Shown: piece after piece, positions 24,859 through 34,003 of the stretch
Numbering within the stretch: position 1 is the stretch's first letter
How the letters are laid out: every line of letters begins with the position of its first letter
Position numbers and translations under genes: made by a program
The notes under the pieces: model-generated
Seen by the model: only the letters and a program-made list of their open reading frames with translations
Told to the model about the DNA's origin: nothing
Databases searched by the model: none
Source of the DNA: Virgisporangium ochraceum
GTDB taxonomy: Bacteria; Actinomycetota; Actinomycetes; Mycobacteriales; Micromonosporaceae
Length of the DNA stretch: 64,000 bases
NCBI RefSeq assembly: GCF_016863655.1
Contig: NZ_BOPH01000069.1
Span: 1-64,000, forward strand
Reading direction: 5' to 3'

Positions 24859-25466
24859 TGTTCGAACGGTTCACGCACGAGGCCCGCGAGGTGGTCGTCG
24901 GCGCGCAGGAGGTCGCCCGGCGGCTGGACCACCCACGGATCGGCACCGAGCACCTGCTGATCTCGCTGCTCGAGGGCGGCGGCTGGCTCGCCGGCCTACT
25001 GAACGACCACGGACTCACGGTGCGGCGGGCCGAGGCGGCCGTCGGCCGGCACCGCGGCAACGCGCCCGGCATGCTCGGACCGGCCGACGCCGCCGCGCTC
25101 AAGGTCATCGGCATCGACCTCGACGCGGTGCGCGCCCACCTGGAGGAGAACTTCGGCCCCGAGCCGCTGGCCCCGCCGCCCGCGCCGCCGCCCAGGCGAC
25201 GGTTCGGACTGCGCCGCTCCCGGCCCGACGAGGGCGGCGCGCCCAAGGGGCACATCCCGTTCTCGCCGCGCGCCAAGAAGGTGCTCGAACTGTCGCTCCG
25301 CGAGGCGCTGCGGCTCGCCGACCGCGAGATCCGCACCGAGCACATCCTGCTCGGCCTCATCCGCGAGGGTGAGGGCCTGGCCGCGCTGGTGCTCGCCGGT
25401 GCCGACATCGACCTGAAGGACCTGCGCGTCGAGGTCGAGCAGCGGATGCCGAAGAGAGCCGCCTAG
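24858..25466 (+). CDS. Stand-alone double Clp N-terminal domain protein
   Basis: 202 aa from ATG 24858 (GGGAGGG upstream). Two Clp-N repeats: FERFTHEAREVVVGAQEVAR...IGTEHLLISLLE and FSPRAKKVLELSLREALRL...IRTEHILLGLIREG, joined by a Pro/Arg linker. No AAA+ domains, so it is an adaptor- or ClpC-N-like protein that can bind substrates or ClpC adaptors but not unfold proteins. Coupled to the HTH regulator. The 3' end overlaps the convergent DUF3817 gene by 4 nt. Confidence 0.88.
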   Translation: MFERFTHEAREVVVGAQEVARRLDHPRIGTEHLLISLLEGGGWLAGLLNDHGLTVRRAEAAVGRHRGNAPGMLGPADAAALKVIGIDLDAVRAHLEENFGPEPLAPPPAPPPRRRFGLRRSRPDEGGAPKGHIPFSPRAKKVLELSLREALRLADREIRTEHILLGLIREGEGLAALVLAGADIDLKDLRVEVEQRMPKRAA

Positions 25467-25774
25467 ACCGTCGCCGGCTCGGCCGAGCGGATCTTCGAGG
25501 TCGCCCAGCGCTCGGCCCAGAAGCTGAACACCGGGATCGTGCCGGCCAGCATCACCAGCGCGATCCGGCCGAGCGGCCACCGGGCCTTCATGCCGAGGTT
25601 GAACGTGACCACCAGGTAGACCATGTACAGAAAGCCGTGCACCGGCGCGATCACCGTGGCGAAGCCGTCGGAGTCGGCGAGGTACTTCAGCGGCATCGCG
25701 ACCAGGATGAACAGGATCAGCACCACGCCGACGACGTAGGCCACCACCCGGAACCGGGTGAGCGCAGCGGACAT
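25463..25774 (-). CDS. DUF3817 integral membrane protein
   Basis: 103 aa from ATG 25774 (alternative TTG 25783 overlaps the previous stop). Three predicted membrane helices; family hallmark FRVVAYVVGVVLILF, then HGFLYMVYLVVTF. Function unknown. It follows and nearly overlaps another small membrane protein gene, forming a two-gene unit. Confidence 0.85.
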   Translation of the reverse strand: MSAALTRFRVVAYVVGVVLILFILVAMPLKYLADSDGFATVIAPVHGFLYMVYLVVTFNLGMKARWPLGRIALVMLAGTIPVFSFWAERWATSKIRSAEPATV

Positions 25775-25779
25775 GCTTG

Positions 25780-26145
25780 TCAAACCTCGCGGTAGTCGGC
25801 CGGCCGGGCGCCGGGGTTGGCGTTGAGCCAGGCCAGGTATCGGTTGTAGGCGGCCAGTTCGTCGTCGTCACCGTCGTCGGGCACCGGGACCGGTCGGGTC
25901 GCCCGCAACGGTGGCAGCTCCTCCCGGTCCACTGAAGATCCACGCGCGGACAGTTCGCGACGGACCTCCTTGACCCAGACGAACACCACGAACCCGGCGA
26001 ACACCGGCCACTCGACGGCATACGCCCAACTGAGCATGTTGCCGCCGGCCGCCCGGCCGATCTGCCACCAGCCCAGGGCGAGGAACGCCACCACGAGCGT
26101 GACCGCCAGCACGTGGCGGACCAGCCAGGCCCGGGTCCAGAACAC
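25780..26145 (-). CDS. Small two-helix membrane protein
   Basis: 121 aa from GTG 26145. Two hydrophobic segments (about 10-24 and 38-58) and an acidic C-terminal tail ending in AAYNRYLAWLNANPGARPADYREV. Conserved next to DUF3817 genes in actinobacteria as far as I recall; no function assigned. Divergent from the EEP hydrolase gene with about 33 bp between starts. Confidence 0.7.
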   Translation of the reverse strand: MFWTRAWLVRHVLAVTLVVAFLALGWWQIGRAAGGNMLSWAYAVEWPVFAGFVVFVWVKEVRRELSARGSSVDREELPPLRATRPVPVPDDGDDDELAAYNRYLAWLNANPGARPADYREV

Positions 26146-26178
26146 TCATCGAGCGTAGCGAGCAGTGCCGGCCCTAGG

Positions 26179-26964
26179 GTGGACCGGGTGCGCCTCGCGA
26201 CGTTCAACGTGCTCCACGGCCGGTCGCTCGACGACGGGCTCGTGACGGCAGACCGGTTCCGGGCGGCCCTCGCCGCCGTCGACGCCGACGTCGTCGGGAT
26301 GCAGGAGGTCGACCTCGACCAGCCCCGCAGCGGCGGCCTCGACCTCACCGCCCTCGCGGCCGAGGCGCTCGGCGCGTCGGACCACCGGTTCGCGGCCGCC
26401 GTCGTGGGCACGCCGGGCGAGGCGTTCCGGCCCGCGGGTCCCGATTTCGCGAGCGGAGCGGACGGCGAGCCGCAGTACGGCGTGGCCATCGTCAGCCGCT
26501 TCCCGGTGCGCAGGTGGCTGATCCACCGGTTGCCGGCGGCACCCACCCGCTCGCCGGTGCCGGTGGGTGGCCGGGTGCTGATGCTGCCGGACGAGCCGCG
26601 CGTGCTGCTGGCCGCCGTCGTCGACACGCCGCACGGGCCGGTGACCGTCGCCACGACGCACCTGTCGTTCGTGCCCGGGTGGAACGTGCGGCAACTGCGG
26701 CGGGCGGTGCGCGCGCTGCGGGCGCTGCCCGGCCCGCGGGTGCTGCTCGGCGACCTGAACCTGCCGGCCGGCGTGGCCCGGGTGGCGTCGGGGTGGCGGG
26801 TCGCCGCCCGGCTGCCGACCTACCCGTCGACCACCCCGAAGATCCAGCTCGACCACGTGCTCGTCGACCCGGCGTTCCCGGCGACGGTCGGCACGGTGTC
26901 CACGCCGGCCACGGGCGTCTCCGACCACCGGCCGCTGGTGGTCGAGCTCCACGTGCGGTCGTGA
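26179..26964 (+). CDS. Endonuclease/exonuclease/phosphatase (EEP) family hydrolase
   Basis: 261 aa from GTG 26179 (GTG 26188 also possible). EEP motifs in order: RLATFNVLHGR, GMQEVDLDQ (metal Glu), TTHLSF, LLGDLNLP (Asp/Asn), SDHRPLVVELH (catalytic His). Mg2+-dependent phosphodiesterase fold; substrate may be a nucleic acid, phospholipid or inositol phosphate. No signal peptide seen, so cytosolic action is assumed. Confidence 0.87.
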   Translation: MDRVRLATFNVLHGRSLDDGLVTADRFRAALAAVDADVVGMQEVDLDQPRSGGLDLTALAAEALGASDHRFAAAVVGTPGEAFRPAGPDFASGADGEPQYGVAIVSRFPVRRWLIHRLPAAPTRSPVPVGGRVLMLPDEPRVLLAAVVDTPHGPVTVATTHLSFVPGWNVRQLRRAVRALRALPGPRVLLGDLNLPAGVARVASGWRVAARLPTYPSTTPKIQLDHVLVDPAFPATVGTVSTPATGVSDHRPLVVELHVRS

Positions 26965-27022
26965 CCGGGTAGCAACGTCAGCGCGACCGCGAACACCACC
27001 CGCCGCGCCGACCCTGGATGTC

Positions 27023-28498
27023 ATGCGCCTGCGAGCATCCCTACTCGGCCTCGTCGTCGGTGCCGTGAGCCTGCTCGGCGGCGCCCCGGCGGCCGCGGCA
27101 CCCGAACCGGCACCCGACCGCTACGTCGTGGTGCTCCGGTCGGCACCGTCGTGGGCGTCGGCCCGGGCGCTCGCCGAGCGCTACGGCGGCGTCCTGGAAC
27201 AGGCGTTCCAGACGGCCCTGCCGGGCTTCTCGGCGCGGCTGACCACCGACGGCGCGCGTCAGCTCGCCCTCGACCCGGCGGTGGCGTCGGTGCAGCACGA
27301 CCGGCCGGTGCGGCTCGCCGGCACCGAGATCACCCCGCCGTCGTGGGGGCTCGACCGGGTCGACGCACCGGGCATGAACGGCGCCTACACCTACGGCACC
27401 ACCGCGTCCGACGTCACCGCGTACGTGATCGACAGCGGGATACGCACCACCCACACCGACTTCGGCGGCCGCGCCACCAGCGGCTGGGACTTCGTCGACG
27501 GTGACGCCGACGCCGACGACTGCTCCGGGCACGGCACCCACGTGGCCGGCACGATCGGCGGCACCCGGTACGGCGTGGCCAAGGACGTCTCGCTGGTCGC
27601 GCTGCGCGTGCTCGACTGCGAGGGCGCCGGCACCTACGCCGGCATCATCGCGGCGGTCGACTGGGTCACCGCGAACGCCCGGAAGCCGGCCGTGGTCAAC
27701 CTGAGCTTCGGCGGGGAGAACTTCGCGCCGCTGGCCGCCGCGATCACCGCGTCGATCGCCAGCGGCGTCACCTACGTGGTGGCCGCCGGCAACGACAACG
27801 CCGACGCGTGCGGGTTCGCGCCGGCCAGCACGCCCGCGGCCGTCACCGTCGGTGCCACCGGCGAGAACGACGCCCGGGCGCCGTTCTCCAACACCGGCCC
27901 GTGCGTCGACCTGTTCGCGCCCGGCGTCGGGATCGCGTCGGCCGGCATCGCCGACGACTCGGCGACCCGTACCTCGAGCGGCACCTCGATGGCCGCACCG
28001 CACGTCACCGGCGCGGCCGCCCTCGTCCTCGCCGCCGACCCCGGCGCCGCCCCGGCCGAGGTCGCCGCCGCGCTGACCTCCGGGGCCCGCCCGGGCGCCG
28101 TCACCGACCCGGCCGGCGCACCCGACCTGCTGCTGCGGACGCCCGCGTCCCCTTGCGACGTGCGCACCAACGACTCCGACGCCGCGATCCGAGACCGGGG
28201 GACCGGCACCAGCGCGATCGGGCTCACCGGCTGCTCCGGCCGCGCCACGTGGGCGTCGGTCGAGGTGCACATCGACCACCCGCGCCGCGGCGACCTGGTG
28301 ATCGACCTGGTAGCGCCGAACGGCAGCGTGAAGCGGCTGAAGCCGTCGAACCGGCACGACCGGGCGGCGGGCGTCGACGCCACCTACGCGGTGAAGCTGA
28401 CCGTGAAGGACCGGGCCGGCACGTGGAAGCTCCGCGTGCGCGACACGACCAAGGGCGCCACCGGCCACGTCGACTCCTGGACCCTGACAGTCGCCTGA
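27023..28498 (+). CDS. Secreted S8 subtilisin-family protease with P-domain
   Basis: 491 aa. Signal peptide (MRLRASLLGLVVGAVSLLGG...AAAA), an inhibitor-type I9 propeptide (about 35-100), then the catalytic domain with Asp137 (YVIDSG), His170 (GHGTHVAG) and Ser322 (SGTSMAAPH), and a C-terminal P/proprotein-convertase beta domain (about 385-491). Secreted, self-processing serine protease. Its own promoter is expected in the 58-bp upstream gap. No sortase sorting signal is present. Confidence 0.93.
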   Translation: MRLRASLLGLVVGAVSLLGGAPAAAAPEPAPDRYVVVLRSAPSWASARALAERYGGVLEQAFQTALPGFSARLTTDGARQLALDPAVASVQHDRPVRLAGTEITPPSWGLDRVDAPGMNGAYTYGTTASDVTAYVIDSGIRTTHTDFGGRATSGWDFVDGDADADDCSGHGTHVAGTIGGTRYGVAKDVSLVALRVLDCEGAGTYAGIIAAVDWVTANARKPAVVNLSFGGENFAPLAAAITASIASGVTYVVAAGNDNADACGFAPASTPAAVTVGATGENDARAPFSNTGPCVDLFAPGVGIASAGIADDSATRTSSGTSMAAPHVTGAAALVLAADPGAAPAEVAAALTSGARPGAVTDPAGAPDLLLRTPASPCDVRTNDSDAAIRDRGTGTSAIGLTGCSGRATWASVEVHIDHPRRGDLVIDLVAPNGSVKRLKPSNRHDRAAGVDATYAVKLTVKDRAGTWKLRVRDTTKGATGHVDSWTLTVA

Positions 28499-28557
28499 CC
28501 CAGCGTGCCCGCCCCGTGCGCGGCCGCGCGTGGGGGCGGCGCGTGGGGGCGGGGAGG

Positions 28558-29304
28558 TTATGTGGGCAGGGTGGCCCAGACGACCTTGCCGTCGACGGTC
28601 GGGGTGGCGCCCCAGGCCCGGGACATGATGCCCACCACCAGGAGGCCGCGGCCGCCCTCGACCGTGGGCGGTACCGGTCCACCCGGTTTCGGAAGCCGCC
28701 GGCTGCGGTCGCGCACGGACACGTACACGGCGCCGACGCCGCGGGTGAGCGTGACCTCGACGGCCGCCGACGCCGCCGACGTGCCGTGCCGCACCGCGTT
28801 GCTCACGAGTTCGGTGACCACCAGCCGGGCGGTGTCGCGCAGCGCGGGCAGCCCCCACTGCGCGCACGCCTTGTCGACCAGTCGGCGCGCGGTCGCGGCG
28901 GCCGACTCGATCGGCGACAGACCCACCCGCAGCCGGGGCGCGTCGGCCTGCCTCGCCCGGATCGCGGCGGCACCGGCCAGCGCGTCGGGCAGGGTCGGGA
29001 AGCTCGGCAGGGTGCCGGAACCGACCAGCGACGCGCTGAGCGCCCGTGACGCGCCGCCGACCACCACCGTCGCACCGGGCCAGGCGTACGCCCGGTCGGC
29101 GAGGGCGAGCAGGTCGGCCTCGGCACCCTCGGCGACCGTGACCTTCGTGACGTCGAGCGCGACGATCTCCGGCTCGCTCGACAGCAGCTTGGTCAACGCC
29201 TCGTGCAGCACGGGCGCCGTCTGCGGATCGAGGGTGCCCGCCACCCGCAGGACGACCGGCTCGCCCGGTGCCGCCGCATCGAATTCCGCGGTCAGGCGGG
29301 TCAT
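28558..29304 (-). CDS. STAS and RsbW-like ATPase fusion
   Basis: 248 aa from ATG 29304 (GTG 29313 possible). N-terminal STAS-like domain (about 1-100; VVLRVAGTLDPQTAPVLHEAL, IVALDVTKVTV) fused to an anti-sigma-type HATPase (about 130-248; DTARLVVTELVSNAVRHG as N-box, VRDRSRRLP, GGRGLLVVGIMS). In separate proteins these are antagonist and anti-sigma kinase, so the fusion suggests an internally paired regulator. No sigma factor gene is adjacent. The STAS segment lacks a convincing phospho-Ser DS motif. Confidence 0.8.
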   Translation of the reverse strand: MTRLTAEFDAAAPGEPVVLRVAGTLDPQTAPVLHEALTKLLSSEPEIVALDVTKVTVAEGAEADLLALADRAYAWPGATVVVGGASRALSASLVGSGTLPSFPTLPDALAGAAAIRARQADAPRLRVGLSPIESAAATARRLVDKACAQWGLPALRDTARLVVTELVSNAVRHGTSAASAAVEVTLTRGVGAVYVSVRDRSRRLPKPGGPVPPTVEGGRGLLVVGIMSRAWGATPTVDGKVVWATLPT

Positions 29305-29377
29305 GGGGCGCACTTTACCGTGTGTGCGCGGAGTGCCGCCGGTTCGGTGGTGTGGCTACCCGGACGGGGTCGACCCT

Positions 29378-30061
29378 TCAGCCCGCGGTGGCCAGGGTGC
29401 GCTCGGCGCGCAGGATCCCGGTGATGTCCGCGTCGGTGAGCTCGGGGATGTCGCGGTACCAGAGCCCGGTGGCGCTGAAGCAGCACGGGCAGCGGAGGTG
29501 CACCAGCCCGTCGGCCTCGACCTCCAGCGCGCCGCTCGCCTCGGCCGCGCAGACCGGGGTGGCGAACACGAGGTGGGCCGGCATCCCGGCGTGCAGGGCG
29601 CGCAGCGCGGCCCGGGCCCGGACGCCGGTCTGCATGCCGTCGTCGACCACGATCACCGTCCGGTCGGCGACGTCGGTGGCCGGACGGCCGTCGCGGTACA
29701 GGTCGGCGAGGCGGAACAGCTCGGTCCGCGCGGCCGAGAGCGACGGCGCGAGGTCGTTCGTGGCGACGTCGGCGCGGGTCAGCTTGTCGTGGTTGATGAC
29801 CATGGGACCGTTCTCCGCGATCGCACCGACCTTGAAGTCCGGCTTCCACGGCAGGCCGACGGCGTCGACGACGATCACGTCGAGGTCGGCGCCGATCGCC
29901 CGGGCCACCTCGGCGGCCACCGGGACCCCGCCGCGCGACATCCCGAGAACGAGCGGACGCTCGGCGACACCGTGCTCGCGCAGGTACCGGGAGATCTCGT
30001 CGGCCAGCGCCGACCCCGCCTCCGCGCGGTCAGCGAAGCGCTCGGACTCGTCTGGCACCAT
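29378..30061 (-). CDS. Phosphoribosyltransferase-family protein
   Basis: 227 aa. Type I PRTase fold with the PRPP loop VIVVDDGMQTGVRA and upstream LVLGMSRGGVPVAAEVA. It resembles the predicted PRTases often found with dienelactone-hydrolase or stress genes; substrate base unknown. A CPCC motif near the C-terminus could bind metal. Lies between the STAS fusion and a divergent HAD gene. Confidence 0.85.
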   Translation of the reverse strand: MVPDESERFADRAEAGSALADEISRYLREHGVAERPLVLGMSRGGVPVAAEVARAIGADLDVIVVDAVGLPWKPDFKVGAIAENGPMVINHDKLTRADVATNDLAPSLSAARTELFRLADLYRDGRPATDVADRTVIVVDDGMQTGVRARAALRALHAGMPAHLVFATPVCAAEASGALEVEADGLVHLRCPCCFSATGLWYRDIPELTDADITGILRAERTLATAG

Positions 30062-30159
30062 CGGGGCCTCCTCGAATATCGCCTGTACGTCACAGGAGTG
30101 CTACGGAGAGTACAGCTCAGCGGTTGCAACACCAGGGGTAGCGCGGGGATCCTCGTACG

Positions 30160-30630
30160 GTGCTCGCGGTGTTCGATGTCGACGGGGTGGTGGCCGACGT
30201 CCGGCACCGCCTGAAGTACCTGACCCGGCGGCCCAGGGACTGGGCCGGGTTCTTCGCGGCCGCGGGTGACGACCCGCCCCTGGAGATCGGCGTCGGCCTG
30301 GCCCGCGAGTGGTCGTCGTCGCACGACCTCGTGTGGCTCACCGGCCGTCCCGAGCATCTGCGCCGGGTCACCGAGCGCTGGCTGCGCGACCAGGGCCTGC
30401 CGGTCGAGCGCCTGCTGATGCGGCCGGCGCACGACCGTCGTCCCGCGAAGTTCTTCAAAGCGGACCGGGTGCGCGCGCTCGCGGCCGAGACCGAGGTCGC
30501 CGTGGTGGTCGACGACGACCCCGACGTGGTGGCCGAGCTGACCCGCCGGGGCTGGCCGGTCTACCTCGCCGACTGGGTGCCGCGGGCCGCCGCGCTGGCC
30601 GAGGCCCAGGACAAGGAGGGCCGCACCTGA
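30160..30630 (+). CDS. HAD-type phosphatase (polynucleotide kinase 3'-phosphatase-like)
   Basis: 156 aa from GTG 30160. HAD motif I DVDGVVADVRHR, motif II WLTGRPEHLR, motif III region Lys in AKFFKADRV, motif IV VVDDDPDVV. Similar to phage T4 Pnk-type 3'-phosphatase domains; acts on phosphate esters in the cytosol. No kinase domain is fused. Confidence 0.82.
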   Translation: MLAVFDVDGVVADVRHRLKYLTRRPRDWAGFFAAAGDDPPLEIGVGLAREWSSSHDLVWLTGRPEHLRRVTERWLRDQGLPVERLLMRPAHDRRPAKFFKADRVRALAAETEVAVVVDDDPDVVAELTRRGWPVYLADWVPRAAALAEAQDKEGRT

Positions 30631-30679
30631 CCGGAGTGGCACCGCCGGGCTAAACGGGCAAAATGTCTATTCTGCTCAA

Positions 30680-31360
30680 GTGCCTGCAGCCTGGACGAAT
30701 CTGAACGGTGCCCGCCTCATGCGCACGATCGCCATCGGGCTGATGGTGGTCGGGCTGGTCTTCGGGATCGGCGTGGCGTGGCAGTGGCTGGCCAAGGTGC
30801 GGCACATCTCGGCCGAGCAGGGCCGGCTCGAGGAGACCCTCACCTCGCAGTGGTCGGCCACCTGGACCGGCGCCGGCCGGACCCGGGTGAGCCGGATCCA
30901 GGGTGCCGCCACCGGCAGCCCGATCGCGCGGCTGCACCTGCCGACGATCAGCCAGACGCTGGTGGTGGTCGAGGGGGCCGAGGAGCCGCAGCTCGACAAG
31001 GGACCGGGCCGGCTCGCCGGCACCGCCCCGTTCGGGCAGCCGGGCAACACCGCGCTGGCCGGTCACCGGTACCCCGGGGTGTTCTGGAACCTCGACCTCC
31101 TGGAGGTCGGCGACCCGGTGGTGGTCGAGACCGCCGCGTCGTGGCTGGTCTACCGCATCGTCCGCACGGTGGTCGTCGAGCCGGTGGACGAGACGGTGCT
31201 CGCCGCCCCGGCGGGGGAGGGCCCGAGGATGCTCACGCTCATCACCTGCGAGCCGAAGCTGAGCACCGCGCAGCGCCTGATCAAGCAGGCGGAGCTGGTA
31301 CGCACCGACGACAAGGGCGGCGACGCCCCGCGGGAGCTGAAAGCGAAGACGCGGCGCTGA
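30680..31360 (+). CDS. Class E sortase
   Basis: 226 aa. One N-terminal membrane anchor (about 14-34), then a sortase domain with His129 (ALAGHRY), Cys190 (TLITC) and Arg199 (AQRLI). TLITC and the LAGHR context fit class E sortases of actinomycetes, which attach LAXTG-type proteins to peptidoglycan. TATTCT (30668-30673) lies 7 nt before GTG 30680, so the message may be leaderless; ATG 30719 is an alternative start. No sortase substrate was seen in the window. It ends 75 nt before cheA. Confidence 0.88.
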   Translation: MPAAWTNLNGARLMRTIAIGLMVVGLVFGIGVAWQWLAKVRHISAEQGRLEETLTSQWSATWTGAGRTRVSRIQGAATGSPIARLHLPTISQTLVVVEGAEEPQLDKGPGRLAGTAPFGQPGNTALAGHRYPGVFWNLDLLEVGDPVVVETAASWLVYRIVRTVVVEPVDETVLAAPAGEGPRMLTLITCEPKLSTAQRLIKQAELVRTDDKGGDAPRELKAKTRR

Positions 31361-31387
31361 CCGGTGCGCAGAAGGTAGCAAAACAGT

Positions 31388-31415
31388 CTCAAGTCCGCCT
31401 GGGCCGTGCCGACAG
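31388..31415 (+). promoter_or_regulatory. Sigma-28-type promoter of cheA
   Basis: CTCAA (31388-31392), 15-nt spacer, GCCGACAG (31408-31415), just upstream of the cheA SD GAAGGGAG. Matches the FliA/WhiG pattern seen at four other sites in the window. Confidence 0.7.
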
Positions 31416-31435
31416 GGGTATCGGCGAAGGGAGTC

Positions 31436-33997
31436 ATGGTGGACGAACTGGGCGATATCGTTCAGGAGTTCCTGGTCGAGAGCCACGAGAACCTTGACCA
31501 GCTAGACCGGGATCTCGTTGCGCTGGAAGCGGATCCGAACTCGCGCGACCTCCTGTCGAGCATCTTCCGCACGATCCACACGATCAAGGGCACCAGTGGC
31601 TTCCTCGCGTTCAACCGCTTGGAGAAGGTGACCCACGTCGGTGAGTCGCTGCTGGCCCGGCTGCGCGACGGCGCCCAGTCGATGACGCCGCAGACCACCG
31701 ACGCGCTGCTGCGCATGGTCGACGCGGTGCGCGAGCTGCTGGCGACGATCGAGGAGTCGGGCAGCGACCAGGGCGGCGACGAGGAGAGCCTGCTCGCCGT
31801 GGTCGCCGCGGTACAGGCCTGCATCGACAACCCCGGTGGCGGACCGGCACCGGCCGCCCCCGCCGCGGTGCACGCGTCCGAGGCGGCGACCGAAGCGGCC
31901 GTGGTGGCCGGCAGCGCCGTCCAGGACGCCGTGGCCGCCGGTGCCGCCGCGGACGAGGCCGCCGAAGCGGCGGCCGCCGCGCTCGGTGCGGCCGGGGTCG
32001 CGGCGGTCCGGGCCGACGCCGCCGCCGGTGCGGCCGTCGTCGCGACGACCGTCGCCGAGGCCGCGGCCATCGACGCCGCCGCCGTCGCCGCGGCAGCGGC
32101 GGAACAGGCCGCCGCGGAGAAGGCCGCCGCCGAGGAGCTCGCCGCCCGCCGGGCGGAGGAGGCCGAGAAGGCGAAGGGCGACGGCGAGCCGGCACCCGCG
32201 CCGGCACCGAAGAAGTCCGGCGGGGCCGCCGGTGGCGAGGGCGACGCCGACGGGCACGCCCGGCGCAGCATCGCCGACAGCTCGATCCGCGTCGACGTCG
32301 ACCTGCTCGACACGCTGATGCGGCTCGTCGGTGAGCTGGTGCTCACCCGCAACCAGATGATCCGGGCGATCGGCAGCGCCGGCGACCCGCACATGACCCG
32401 CACCGGTCAGCGGCTCAACCTCATCACCAGTGAGCTGCAGGAATCGGTGATGAAGACCCGCATGCAGGCGATCGACAACCTGTGGTCGAAGCTGCCCCGG
32501 GTCGTCCGGGACCTCTCCGGAAGCCTCGGCAAGCAGGTCCGCCTCGCGATGGAGGGCCGCGAGACCGAGCTCGACCGGAGCCTGCTCGAAGCCGTCAAGG
32601 ACCCGCTGACCCACCTCGTGCGCAACGCGGTCGACCACGGCATCGAGGGTCCGCAGGCGCGCCGTGACAAGGGCAAGAACCCCGAGGGGACGCTGACGCT
32701 GCGCGCCTACCACGAGGGTGGCCACGTGGTCGTCGAGGTGTGCGACGACGGATCGGGCATCGACCCCGACCGCATCGCCGAGGTGGCGATCCAGCGCGGC
32801 CTGCTGACCCGCGACCAGGTGGCGACGATGGAGCGCCGCGAGATCCTGATGCAGGTCTTCCGGCCGGGCTTCTCCACCGCGAAGACGGTCACGAACGTCT
32901 CCGGCCGCGGCGTCGGCATGGACGTCGTCAAGACCAACATCGAGCGGATCGGCGGCGCGGTCGACGTCGAGAGCACGCTCGGCGTCGGGACCACGTGGCG
33001 GCTGACGATCCCGCTGACGCTGGCCATCATCCAGGCGCTGACCATCGAGTGCGGCGGCCAGAAGTACGTCATCCCGCAGGTCGCCGTCCACGAGCTGGTG
33101 TACCTCGACGGCCAGGGGGGACGGGTGATCGAGCACGCCATGGGCGCGCCGGTCTACCGGCTGCGGGGCAAGCTGCTGCCGCTGGTCCACCTCGACCACG
33201 TGCTGGGCGTGCGGTCCGACCACGACACCGCCAACCGCGACGTCTACGTGGCGGTGCTGGCGGCCGAGGGCCGCAAGTTCGGCCTGGTGGTCGACCGCGT
33301 CCTCAACACCGAGGAGGTCGTGGTCAAGCCGCTGAGCTCCCGGTTCAAGGACGTGGGCGTGTACGCCGGCGCCACCCTGCTCGGTGACGGAACGGTGGCC
33401 CTGATCCTCGACGTGGCGAGCCTCGCCCGCCGCTCGCACCTCGCCGGCGACAAGGCCGAACGGGCGCAGCAGCAGGAGACGACGACGTCGCGCGCCACGA
33501 GCGGCACCGTCGACCGGCTGCTCATCGCCGGTGTCGGCGACCGCCGGGTGGCGATCCCGCTCGACATGGTGACCCGCCTGGAGGAGTTCCCGGCCGAACG
33601 GCTCGAACGCGTCGGCAACCGCGAGGTCGTGCAGTACCGCGAACAGATCCTGCCGGTGCTGCGCCTGGCGCACCTGCTCGGCACGTACCCGGCCGAGGAC
33701 GGCGCGACCGTTCCGGTGGTCGTCTACACCGAGCGCGGGCGCAGCGTGGCGCTCGCCGTCGACAAGATCCTGGACATCGTCGAGGACGTCGTGGAGGCCC
33801 GCAGCGAGGTCGGCGACGACGGACTGCTCGGCTCCGCCGTGATCCAGCAGCGCGTCACCGAGCTGCTCGACGTGCGCCGGGCGATCCTCGCGGCCGACCC
33901 GCGGTTCAACGAGACCGAGGACGCGTACGGCGGCTACGAGGGTGCCGAGTACCAGGGCTACGAGGACTACCAGGGCCAGCAGATGGCGGGGGTGTGA
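31436..33997 (+). CDS. cheA: Chemotaxis histidine kinase CheA with two CheW domains
   Basis: 853 aa from ATG 31436. HPt (P1) with His48 (FRTIHTIKGTSGF); an unusual Ala-rich linker of about 150 residues (roughly 130-280) replaces a clear CheY-binding P2; then P3 dimerisation, P4 ATPase (HLVRNAVDHGIE, DDGSGID, GRGVGMDVV), P5 CheW-like domain (about 530-675) and a second CheW-like domain (about 690-830), with a Tyr/Gly/Gln-rich tail. No receiver. It phosphorylates CheY and CheB in response to chemoreceptors encoded elsewhere. cheW follows after 6 nt. Confidence 0.97.
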   Translation: MVDELGDIVQEFLVESHENLDQLDRDLVALEADPNSRDLLSSIFRTIHTIKGTSGFLAFNRLEKVTHVGESLLARLRDGAQSMTPQTTDALLRMVDAVRELLATIEESGSDQGGDEESLLAVVAAVQACIDNPGGGPAPAAPAAVHASEAATEAAVVAGSAVQDAVAAGAAADEAAEAAAAALGAAGVAAVRADAAAGAAVVATTVAEAAAIDAAAVAAAAAEQAAAEKAAAEELAARRAEEAEKAKGDGEPAPAPAPKKSGGAAGGEGDADGHARRSIADSSIRVDVDLLDTLMRLVGELVLTRNQMIRAIGSAGDPHMTRTGQRLNLITSELQESVMKTRMQAIDNLWSKLPRVVRDLSGSLGKQVRLAMEGRETELDRSLLEAVKDPLTHLVRNAVDHGIEGPQARRDKGKNPEGTLTLRAYHEGGHVVVEVCDDGSGIDPDRIAEVAIQRGLLTRDQVATMERREILMQVFRPGFSTAKTVTNVSGRGVGMDVVKTNIERIGGAVDVESTLGVGTTWRLTIPLTLAIIQALTIECGGQKYVIPQVAVHELVYLDGQGGRVIEHAMGAPVYRLRGKLLPLVHLDHVLGVRSDHDTANRDVYVAVLAAEGRKFGLVVDRVLNTEEVVVKPLSSRFKDVGVYAGATLLGDGTVALILDVASLARRSHLAGDKAERAQQQETTTSRATSGTVDRLLIAGVGDRRVAIPLDMVTRLEEFPAERLERVGNREVVQYREQILPVLRLAHLLGTYPAEDGATVPVVVYTERGRSVALAVDKILDIVEDVVEARSEVGDDGLLGSAVIQQRVTELLDVRRAILAADPRFNETEDAYGGYEGAEYQGYEDYQGQQMAGV

Positions 33998-34003
33998 CGG
34001 GGG

